Positions 34,030 through 43,316 of a stretch of DNA of 64,000 bases are shown piece by piece (within the stretch, counting starts at the first letter, position 1; each line of letters opens with the position of its first letter). The translations under genes were made by a program, and so were the position numbers. This DNA comes from Fragilaria crotonensis (lineage: Eukaryota; Bacillariophyta; Fragilariophyceae; Fragilariales; Fragilariaceae). The DNA lies in contig JAKSYS010000001.1 in the NCBI GenBank assembly GCA_022925895.1, positions 662,434 through 726,433 on the forward strand. Direction: 5' to 3'. Under the pieces are notes generated by a model. It did no database searches and was not told the DNA's origin. It saw nothing but the letters and a program-made list of their open reading frames with translations.

Positions 34030-34640
34030 GAGAGGGTCTCAAATACTGTTCTTCATATCACGGAGAGGAGAACGAGAATCCCCACATTCTCAAATGACAT
34101 CTGAAACACCTGTGTGTGCCAAAGCGGACGACGACGATATGGGTTTTGTCAAGGTTTGCATCAATCGCAAATCTCATTTCATAGATATATTCATACATTT
34201 ATTTTCAGATAAATTGCCCATACCGGTAGAAGCAAGAGCGATCCTACGGTACTGTAGTACTACCGAAATCCACTCTTCCGATATACGGTTTTACTAGTAC
34301 CGTAGTACCGATGATACCGACACACACAGATGTACAAGTAGCGATTTATGATATACAGTAATGCAGTACGAGTACTCGGGTCTCAAGCCAGTTCTTTGCA
34401 CGTAGTGTCTGGTTGGTCTACGGTAGACTACTCACTCGTACTACCGGTAGAGTAGAGCAGTTGATAAAAAGCTTAACTCAGATCTCGGAAAAAGGCGACC
34501 GAATAATCTTCTTTGGATTATCATTGCATCGTGAACACCATTGCTATGCAGTTCCATTGATCATAGCACTCACATTCATATTCATAATCATACACTCTCG
34601 CTCACAGTCCAACGACTTACTGACTGTATCAGTAACGAGA
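34030..34640. other. 5' flank of the amino-acid transporter gene
   Basis: GTAC- and CCGGTAG-rich low-complexity sequence between the Harbinger element and the transporter start. It must include the promoter, but no individual site is identifiable. Confidence 0.45.
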
Positions 34641-36812
34641 ATGGACCTATCATCATATTCAATCAGTGCAATTACGAGGCGTCGACCTCTCACTCCCTCC
34701 AATTCATACATCAACAATACTGTTGCTGTCGCTTCTGCTACTGTATCTGGCTCTGGAGTCAGAGATAATCTTAGTTTGCAACAGAATCAACCACAACAAC
34801 AAGAACGCGAGAATACTCCTCAACACAACAATAAACTACATCGTCACTTGACCTTGACGGACATTATCTTTTACGGCGTCGGTTGCAGCGTCGGTGCTGG
34901 TATCTATTCCTTGGTGGGATTGGTGTTTCTCTCGCTGGACCCTCCATTGCCCTTTCCTTTCTCCTATGTGGTGGATCCTGTATCTTTACATCACTATCAT
35001 ATGCTGAATTTGCTGCTCGTGTTCCATTGGCCGGAAGTGCCTACACCTTTACCTACGTTAGCTTTGGAGAATTGTGCGCGTGGTTGGTCGGATGGAATTT
35101 GACCTTGGGATATGCCGTCAGTGCCGCTGTTGTGGCACGAAGTTGGGCCGACTATGTCATGGGATTTGTACAGGGATTCCTTGTTGACAGCGACGACAAT
35201 ACCAATTACAACAACAACAGCTCAACACAATGGCTTACCAAGTTACGTATACCAATGGTATTTGGCGACGACTACACCTGTTGTCCACTATCAATGGTCA
35301 TTATTGGATTTTGCACTCTGGTGCTTGTCACTGGCGTCAAGGAAAGTTCCAGATTCCAAACGGCCATGACCGTTTTGAATCTTTCCGTTCTCGGCTTTGT
35401 CCTTCTTGCTGGACTTGGAACTGGAACAGTACGCGCCGAAAACTTGTTTCCCATTTTCCCGCATGGGATTGCTGGAATGGCACGTGGTGCAGGATTGGTA
35501 TTCTTTGCCTATTTGGGATTCGATATGGTGGCCTGTCTCTCTGAAGAAGTCAAGAATCCTGAACGAAACATGCCCATTGGTATCATTGGGTCCCTCGTCG
35601 TTTCCATGTCCATCTACGTATCGGTAGCCCTAGTCGTCGTCGGAATGGCGCCAGCCATACTGCTCGGTCAAGACATTCCAGTCACCAACGCACTCTTGGC
35701 CAACGCATGCTGTTCACCGTCACAACAGTTGCAACAGGACGCCGTCACTACATGCCTCTCGTACGCTACATGCGATCCCATTCTCCTTCCCATATTATTT
35801 GTCGGCAGTCGCATCATTTCCTTTGGTGCCATTTTCGGATTGACCACGGCCACATTTTCATGTCTCATGGGCCAACCACGCATTTTCTACAGCATGGCAC
35901 AAGATGGACTACTCTTCAAGATTTATGCTCGCGTCCATCCTCGGACGGGAGTGCCCACCATTGGAACCATCCTGACTGGCATCTTTACAGCACTTGTGGC
36001 GTGTTTCTTTGATTTAGAATCTCTGGCAAACGCGATATCGTTGGGAACGCTTCAAGTTTTTACCTTTGTCAATGCGGGGGTGATCTTGTTGAGAATGAGA
36101 CCATTGACAACCATTTCCGATAATACTACTGCCAGCAGTCCATATGCCAAAGAAACGACACCCCTGTTGGGTGAGCCCAAATCACCAATTGTCAGGGACC
36201 CACGAGCCGCCGCAGTGGTGAGATCCCTGGGTTTGATCAAGAAATCATCTCGTGACATTCGGACCTCCTTGGGACTTCGAGGTAGCTACTACAACGTTCA
36301 CGACAATGGTGCCAAACCAGTTTGGCTAGTGGTTATCTTTACCGCGAGCGCAATCCTTGCATCGGTTGGACTATCCAATTCCTGGTACAGCTACAACAAC
36401 AACAGCACTTGGCACATCACTATCATGATCTTTGTCGTTTTACTACTTCCCATCAGCGCCATTATGCTCGTGACACTGCCAAGGTCTTCTCCACCTGAAA
36501 CATTTGCGTGTCCCCCTAGTCCCCGTTATTCCTCTATTGGGAATACTGTGCAATTCCTACATGATGGGATCCATGCCAAGCACAACGTGGCTCGTTATAT
36601 CGGCATGGCTCATGGCAGGGTTGCTCTTTTATGGCATTTATGGTATTCATCATTCTGAATTGCGTGAGTGTGTCGACGGGAGAACGCCCGCTGCTGCTGC
36701 TACAACTGCTGCTACATCTACAACTGCGTCTCTCTTGGAAGCTGCCAATGGTGTTGTTCCATCGGTTCATCCGTTACTGCCGCCTTTTGCAGATTTTGGA
36801 GAAAAGTTGTAA
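34641..36812 (+). CDS. cationic amino-acid transporter (APC superfamily, CAT-type), two frameshifts
   Basis: A membrane permease of about 14 helices importing cationic amino acids by family analogy. From Met 34641 a Gln/Asn-rich cytosolic tail leads to the first helix (FYGVGCSVGAGIYSL). A one-base shift in the GGTGGG run near 34915 leads to AGPSIALSFLLCGG, YAEFAARVPLAGSAYTF and the remaining core (FFAYLGFDMVACLSEEVKNP, the conserved cytosolic loop; GQPRIFYSMAQDGL). A second one-base shift in a C5 run at 36511-36516 leads to the final CAT-specific helices (VPVIPLLGILCNSYMM, WLVISAWLMAGLLFYGIYG). Each break is explained by one base in a homopolymer and everything else is conserved. The gene is therefore probably intact in vivo, with consensus errors here, or only very recently lost. 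Confidence 0.88.
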
Positions 36813-36962
36813 AATCAAGTTGTTATTGCAGTTATCGTGAGAAATCTTATGGGCAGTGGGTTCAAGATGACAGAAGCACATGATCGCAGCCCACTCCTGC
36901 GTGAGATGGTCAGAACTCAATGTTTATGAATGCTAGTATTATGATGGCCATGATTCACAAGT

Positions 36963-38130
36963 TCAGTAGAAGATTGTGTTGACCCTGTGATGGGTTTTGA
37001 GCTCTCCGTGTTGATTCATTCGTTCGCCCACCTGCCATAGGTGCCAATCGAGTGTGACGGCCGTCATGCGTGGAACGACAGCAGCATTCTCATCAGCATC
37101 ATCATCCGCCTTGGCAGCGATCGCATCATTCACCATCCGAACAAGCTCATCGACACAAACGACAGTTCCAGCTCGAATGGATACTTCTTCTTGTGAGTTC
37201 AGTTCCATGTAACAATCTACCTTGTTTTCCAGCTCGGGACTGTACGCGAGGGCACCAAAGTGTCGCAACACTTGAGGGACGCGATAATCGGCAAAGGTAG
37301 TCAGGTGGTCCATATGGTCAAGGTTCAAATGGAGGGCAGCATTCAAATCTCCCACGGCGATTTGAGCACGTTTGTACAGCGCCACCCAACGACCACGATA
37401 CGTGGTTTCATCGCGAAATCCAGGAAAGGTCCGACGAGGCACGCAACCAAATTGGGTGCCGATCCTGTGCGGCAGTAATCAAGGAAAGTGCTGTACCTTG
37501 ATAGTAGAACAGTAAGCCGTGTCCAAGTTCGTTCCAGAGACGACATCGTTCTTGATTGTTGGGTAGATAATGGCCTTGCAATTCTGGTTCAAGAGCGGCT
37601 TTCATGTCAGGAACAGTTAGTTCGGAAAGATGATTCGGATTGAAAAAGTAATCGTCATTTGTAAGGCTGTTGTCGTCTCGTTCGGCTAACTTTCGAAGCG
37701 CAATGGCCAGGTGATCATACTCTAAACTGTTGCTGTAGTTGCTGCTTTCCCTGTCACTGTGATTATTATTGTGTTGTTCATCATCATGAGGCCAAAAGCA
37801 GAAATTGATGGCATCCAATGCCAGAACGTAGAGAGCCACTCGTTCCTGTCGAAGAGTATCATTTCCCTGAAATTGTGAACCCGCGTAATGCCAACCATCG
37901 GCATCCCACTCAGTCGCATGGCCACCCAAAGAAATGATTGACTCTGTCAACGCCACGAGTCCATCATGTTGAATTTGGACGTGCGGGTTGTCCTTCAGGA
38001 CCATCGAACAAGTGCGTCGCACATTGTTACAAGGGCATAGGGACGGTGGTAAGGTACTGAAACCAATTGTACTCGGACTATGAGAAGTATTATCACAATC
38101 AGTACTTCCATTCGTAGTACTTGTACTCAT
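36963..38130 (-). CDS. QNG1: queuosine 5'-phosphate N-glycosylase (Qng1, DUF2419), two close frameshifts
   Basis: Family role: hydrolyses queuosine 5'-monophosphate to release queuine for tRNA modification, a salvage step important in organisms that cannot make queuine. Start at ATG 38130 (an in-frame TTG precedes it). Family blocks in order: VRRTCSMVLKDNPHVQI, YVLALDAINFCFWP, EYDHLAIALRK, then TFPGFRDE, LYKRAQIAVGDL, TTFADYRVPQVLRHFGAL, the SIRAGTVVCVDEL region and a final VTLDWHLWQVGE. Between ITAAQD and TFPGF the homologous reading uses all three frames within about 35 bases (about 37436-37465), that is, two shifts. The rest is uninterrupted and length (~390 residues, with an Asn/Ser insert) is normal. 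It converges on the transporter, 150 bases apart. Confidence 0.88.
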
Positions 38131-38783
38131 TCTCAAGTTCGGAGGCTATCAGTGAGTGTACAGTGAGAGTGAGGCGAAATGAGAGGAGGGATGCGATTCT
38201 TGGTCATGAGTCAATGATAAAATGATTAGTGCTCCCGAAAACATTCGTTAAAAACTTCTCGCCCATCATCGCGCCGTTAGCCAACGTGTTGACAAAATTG
38301 AGAAATGTGCTACCAGTTCATTGTACTGGAGTACTTGTCAATGAACAAAATGAGTGTGGACTGTGAACTGTCAACTACCTGTCCACAGCAGATTCGATTT
38401 ACTGGTAAAGAGAGCTAAATTTCTTGTTCGCTGGACCTTCCCTGTACACTCGAATCTATAGAGCATATGCTGATTTTTACCTCTCTTTAAGTTAAATTGA
38501 CCGTGACCCATCACATCGTGACACCTGACACCTGGCAATCAAATTCTATTCTTGCAGTTGCTGTTGCGGTAGGCAGTAACGACAACAATGTGTTGTGGAG
38601 CGAATCAAGTGACCGCCGGTGCTTTCAACTACAATGGGTGTTGTAACGCATGCATGCTCATTTATAGACAGTGTGTTTGATTATGTACAGTTTGTTTGAT
38701 TTTGTACAGTTGAATTTTCGTGTTCCCAATTCATAAGGAGCAACGATTCAATAGCGACGTTTATACATCAAAACGATTCCCCC
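38131..38783. other. intergenic, no gene seen
   Basis: It contains a small direct repeat (TGTTTGATTxTGTACAGTT twice, about 38668-38710) and otherwise unremarkable AT-rich DNA. Expected to include the Qng1 promoter. Confidence 0.5.
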
Positions 38784-39248
38784 CTACTCAGAGCATTCAT
38801 TATCGGCTGATGACATGGTGCCCTGCTTCAATCTTCGTCGGACAGTAACTCTTATTGAATCACAAATACTGTCCTCATCTTCGTCATCGTCATAGGTCTC
38901 GCCATTATAGCTCTCCTCGTAGTCTTCGTCTTGAAGGAAGTTTATGTTGTCTGCAAAAGTGAAATGAAAACTGTGTCCGTCCTCGCATTGCCAGTTATCG
39001 GAAGAAACACCAATGAACTCTTGAAATTTCATTAACAACAAGCTGTCGATTGCTTGTGAGGCTTCACCTGTACCGCTACTCGGACAGTTGGCCTGATCAC
39101 GCTGCCCGAATTGAAATCGGCTCAGTTGAGGGGGATTCTTGGCACTATCCGTTCCAATCGAGATGAAATCATCATGCTTCAGCTGGTGAGTGGAAGACTG
39201 AATATCATCTTCATTGTTGCTAGTGCATGTGCTGTGATCCGGATTCAT
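38784..39248 (-). CDS. small acidic hypothetical protein
   Basis: No family recognised. From ATG 39248 the frame gives about 154 residues: Ser/Asn/Asp-rich, with a central FxF-type segment (HSFHFTFADNINFL) and an Asp/Glu run (DDDEDEDS) before a basic stretch (RVTVRRRLKQG). No signal or membrane helix. Composition is biased but not obviously chance. A real small gene is possible. Confidence 0.4.
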   Translation of the reverse strand: MNPDHSTCTSNNEDDIQSSTHQLKHDDFISIGTDSAKNPPQLSRFQFGQRDQANCPSSGTGEASQAIDSLLLMKFQEFIGVSSDNWQCEDGHSFHFTFADNINFLQDEDYEESYNGETYDDDEDEDSICDSIRVTVRRRLKQGTMSSADNECSE

Positions 39249-40401
39249 TTTATTGAACAACTTTGCCGTATGGGCGTATTCGCTTTCTCGTGGTCGTCGT
39301 CGAAAAGTGTGCGCTGAGATTCGATTGGGTTTGTGAGAACGTCAAAAAGCTGTCAAACCGCAGCCTGCAGACGAGTCATCTCTTCGACCAAATGGCCAGA
39401 GCAGAAGGGCTCTCTGATAATTGATACTCTTCTCATAGTAGAAAATCTATTTGTGCCATCCCAATCGTGCCTCAAAATGTCTAAATGTTGGCAAGTAGAC
39501 TGACGATTTCGTGCGTACTTTGATTTGTTGGGCTATTGCTCCTTCGTCCATCAGGACATCGAAGACATCGGAATAGGAGTTGAAGGTCGGAACAAGCGCA
39601 GTACCTTAATTTAGAGACAGAATGACTCTGACGATTCCCGTACGTATGAATCTTTATCTCACAACTATTTGTAGTTTATTCCTGTCCAATCAAACAATTT
39701 AATTATACGAGTATTCGCGATAGTGGTCGAGATTCGAGATGTCAATGACAAAATAATGACGTACTGCAGTACGTAGTACCAATGGTGCAATCATTGTGAA
39801 GCCCTGTGTCCCATTTCAATTCTCTCCTATTACACCGCGGATTTACAAATACTCCGAGTTGCGTGTACATACTACGTATGATATAGCATTCAACATACTG
39901 TAGTAGTATTATGTAGTATATTTATGAATGTATAAAATTCATACTTCCAGTTACGTTTCTACAGTACAAGGCCCTTCAGTAGTCCAGTAGCTCGACGTAG
40001 CTATGGCACCATCGCAACATCTACAAAGGCATGTCCTATAAATACTACACTCTTCTTCACATGTTTATCAGATGTCTATTTCAAGGACTGCGTTTCATGG
40101 GTTTGAGTGGACTGGGTCCAAAATTCCTGTCTCTGGAAGCTACCCAGAATACGCCACATGTTGATGATGCTGGAGATTTTGATGATTGTTGCCAGATTTC
40201 ATGTCTGGCTGCCATCATTGCTGTCTGATCTACAATGGTCTGCTCATCAACTCTGTCAATGACAGTGAGTGCTCAGGAGCATCATAATTGGCACCAATGT
40301 AATCTGGATCCAACTGTTTCCCCCCTTAAAGTCAATGGTCAGCCAGGTTGTGCAAAATCATGCAAGTTTACGCAAGTTTTGATTAGCTACTATTGTTATC
40401 A
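39249..40401. other. intergenic, no gene seen
   Basis: AT-rich sequence with GTAC and TAGTA clusters around 39740-39930. The 65-codon frame at 40031 has no supporting features. Confidence 0.5.
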
Positions 40402-41083
40402 TTAGTTGCTTGGCGGCCCCACAATCGGCATCCAGCCAATAGTCAACACATGAAACCTGGCTTGAAACATTCCAAACGCTCGCTCAATTTCTTCCTTTTG
40501 CCTCCTGGGCAGGGGCAAACAACTGCATCCTTGTTTCCGAATAGAAGTACATTTTGAGAAAGCAAGCAGACCGCCCGAAGATCCCATCAGACAACCAATT
40601 AACATAACTGTACTTGTTTCCATTCAAAGTTAAGTTTACCTTTTGAGTTTTCCTTGTGACTCCATTGTTAAACAGAGGTGACCTGCTCTCAAGAATATTG
40701 ATGTCATTCCATGTTGCAGGTGAGCCAAAGTGCAAAATGTTGTTGAATGGCATCATGTCAATCCCGTATCCTGTCTCGCCATTAACAACAATTGTCAGAT
40801 CTTTAAATCTGATTGACAACGGCGCTGGAGGTTCTCTATTGTTGTTCATTCGACGATTCTCTTGCTGCTTGCGATCTTGCAGCCTTGAAGGATTGCTTGA
40901 TAAATAATGCCCATCTCTTTTTGAACAGAGGTTGCGTTTGGAAGTCCCGTGAGAATGAAAGATTTGTTTGATACTCCTGCATACTGAAGTAACCGTACAG
41001 TAGATCTCAAGCAAAAACATCCGTACAAAATGTTGCAGTAGATAGTCCTCCACTAACTCGCTGTTTCGTGGTATTGTGAGCAT
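40402..41083 (-). pseudogene. relic of a plant-type Harbinger transposase
   Basis: The frame contains ILHFGSPATWNDINILESR, then YVNWLSDGIF. After a frame change near 40500 comes KEEIERAFGMFQARFHVL, the block around the catalytic Glu in the plant transposon protein family (Pfam PF04827 type). The N-terminal part of the catalytic domain is only partly recognisable and there is no start. It differs from the Harbinger element at 30-34 kb. It lies just downstream of the LINE insertion point. Confidence 0.72.
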
Positions 41084-41456
41084 AGTTTGTTTGTTAAACT
41101 CAATTGCAGGTCATAATACAATCAGCCAGTGATGAGAACTACTAACTCTCCAATCAAACACTAAAGCCTTTCTCAGTAGATTCCACACAACAAACCTAAG
41201 TCCTCTTTTCAAGTAGGTTATACCGTAATGCAGCAGACTTTCATTTCACCCACATGGATGCCTCCCTGGGTCTCTCAGAGTAACCCAGCATCCCAGGAAG
41301 TCCTCCTAGTCTTTCAGTCTTGTTCATCTTGATAATGCTTATCCATCCATCATCATATAACCCACCAGCAGCCGAACATAGACTAGAGCTACTGTCGAGC
41401 GTTGTGTACGGTACTGAAATCGATACAGTTGTACTCCTCGGCATCTCAACAGTAGC

Positions 41457-41474
41457 ACTGTAGCACTCAACACA
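41457..41474 (+). repeat. target-site duplication, 3' copy
   Basis: ACTGTAGCACTCAACACA, identical to 50154-50171. It directly adjoins the A8/T8 tract that ends the element. Confidence 0.82.
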
Positions 41475-41601
41475 AAAAAAAGACCTAAAATCGTTTAACG
41501 TGCTGCCGCTGTTCTCACTGACTAGAAAACTCGACTCACACGATTGAACAGTACTCTATACGGGTACTGTCCAATAAAAAGTGCTTCCACAAACAATCAA
41601 A

Positions 41602-42471
41602 TCACGTGGAGACAAAATATGTACGAATCGACCGCACTCCTTGAATGGCTCGTGACTTAGCCCGACGCATACTGTCTCTTAGAATTTGTGCATTGACAGC
41701 AAGCCAGTTTTGATTCACCCATGTAGGTCGCTGAGCATGGTCCTGAAGAGTAGGAAGCAACAAATGCTGGATCTGAGGTTCCAATTGATGCCGCTGGTCA
41801 TATATCTCTTCTAATCTCCGGTTTACCTCTCGGCGTTCAGCTACAGCGTGTGTTTGTTTATCAACTCCGTGCACGTCAGCGTTGCGGGACTTCCAAAGTT
41901 CATACCACCATTCCCATATGACCAAGATAAGTTGTCGCTGCCATCGGGCGCCGGTTCGCTGAGCTTTCGTGCCATGTTTCTTTGGGACCACTCGTCGGTA
42001 ATAAGCTTCCTGCCTGATGCTCCATTCGTTGCTAAATCGTCCATTGAATATCTGACGCCAACCGATAACATTCTGCTGAATAATGATTTCTCGGAGCTCC
42101 GTTGGGTAAAATATTGGTGACACCGTCATATTGTCTTCCGATTGAAGCCACTGGAGCAACGCCTCTTGAAGTAAATGCCGGATTAGAGGGCTAGTCTTCT
42201 CTTGATCATGAAAAGTGTTTAAGCGTGTAAACAGTTCACGTCTCCAATTCGACCGAGCCTCTGCAGGACATCGAATGACATGATCGCGCGTTTCCCGGTC
42301 ACAAGAACATAATGGACACGTTCGTTTACCCGAGTCGATTCGATTTCGCATGCTGTGTGTTGGAAGACAGTCGTGGACAAGTTTCGAGAAATGAATGCGT
42401 CGCTTGATGGAGCTTTTCATGGCTTTGGCGTGAGCATCCCAATTAATGTGACGCATGATTGTTTCATTCAA
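41602..42471 (-). CDS. LINE C-terminal zinc-finger module
   Basis: About 290 codons in a new frame, starting (TTG) where the RNase H frame ends. It reads KRTCPLCSCDRETRDHVIRC, a C-x2-C...H-x3-C cluster as in the reverse-transcriptase zinc-binding region of many LINEs, then helical sequence with VIGWRQIFNGRF and a basic end. It probably continues the polyprotein after a one-base shift, since sequence before the first start in this frame also reads well. The fragment at 13.65 kb is homologous. Confidence 0.78.
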   Translation of the reverse strand: MNETIMRHINWDAHAKAMKSSIKRRIHFSKLVHDCLPTHSMRNRIDSGKRTCPLCSCDRETRDHVIRCPAEARSNWRRELFTRLNTFHDQEKTSPLIRHLLQEALLQWLQSEDNMTVSPIFYPTELREIIIQQNVIGWRQIFNGRFSNEWSIRQEAYYRRVVPKKHGTKAQRTGARWQRQLILVIWEWWYELWKSRNADVHGVDKQTHAVAERREVNRRLEEIYDQRHQLEPQIQHLLLPTLQDHAQRPTWVNQNWLAVNAQILRDSMRRAKSRAIQGVRSIRTYFVST

Positions 42472-43316
42472 TGGTTCTTGACTTTTATATATTCGCGAAG
42501 TCCAGGAGCGGTGGCTGCATACCGAATTACTGCGTCGAAGTTTGCAGTGACCATGCCGTCGTTTAGAAGAAGATATGCTCCTGCATTGGGTGACATTAAA
42601 ACATGTGGCCGTGACATCCCAAACTCTTCCTGATAACGAGTGGCCAGCTTGTCAGCATCAACATTGAGTTGAGACATGAGTGATAATCGTTGATAAGGAG
42701 TATCGTTGTCTTGATGTCCTTTAACGTATTGGAGTCGGATATCGGGTAGTCGACGTAGGGATGCTTGAATCTCGATGAGAAGATCCCATTCAGGTGTCAA
42801 GACATCCAAGGGTTGCAAATGTGTCGCAACATACTCCAATGGTTCTTGACCTTCTTTCTGTTTCCCGAATAACCGATCTAGTAAGCTTTGACTATCAGTC
42901 CCTATCGTGCCCGTCCACTCACCAAACATTTCAGAATATTCGGCCAAACGAATAAGAAAACGAAGAATTGCCAACATGCCACTGCACTCAGCACGATACG
43001 AATCTACCGTGGCCCCCCTGGAGGGTCCGTTTCCACTTGCCATACGTTCACCCGTCGGAGCACTAATCATCCACCCAAATGCACCCTGAGTGTTATGCTT
43101 TGACGATCCATCGCAGCCCGCGAAAAAGCCATCTTGCAACTCCAGAACTGTCATCCGAGGATCATACGATGTACTCGTATAACGAAGGAGATCTTCTTCC
43201 CATGGGTCTAATTGCGCAATAAATTGTTCGAACGTTCTCGGGATAGGAAGCGATGGCTTTTCGGTTCTTTGAGTCGCTTTACTGAGAAGTTCCCACTCAT
43301 CTGATGCTTCCAGCAT
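42468..43316 (-). CDS. LINE RNase H domain
   Basis: Catalytic acidic residues are visible: Asp69 (GCDGSS), Glu110 (YRAECSG), Asp141 (GTDSQSL) and the last Asp in NVDADKLA. Length and order match RNase HI domains of LINE polyproteins. It overlaps the end of the RT frame by 109 bases. The reading switches frames near 43320, where RT-frame ARLP is followed by MLEASDEWELLS in this frame. Confidence 0.9.
   Translation of the reverse strand: MLEASDEWELLSKATQRTEKPSLPIPRTFEQFIAQLDPWEEDLLRYTSTSYDPRMTVLELQDGFFAGCDGSSKHNTQGAFGWMISAPTGERMASGNGPSRGATVDSYRAECSGMLAILRFLIRLAEYSEMFGEWTGTIGTDSQSLLDRLFGKQKEGQEPLEYVATHLQPLDVLTPEWDLLIEIQASLRRLPDIRLQYVKGHQDNDTPYQRLSLMSQLNVDADKLATRYQEEFGMSRPHVLMSPNAGAYLLLNDGMVTANFDAVIRYAATAPGLREYIKVKNH

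Noticed and set aside
36504-36812. separate small membrane protein after the transporter
   Set aside because: Its sequence is the expected last helices of the CAT transporter in a shifted frame, so it was merged into that gene.
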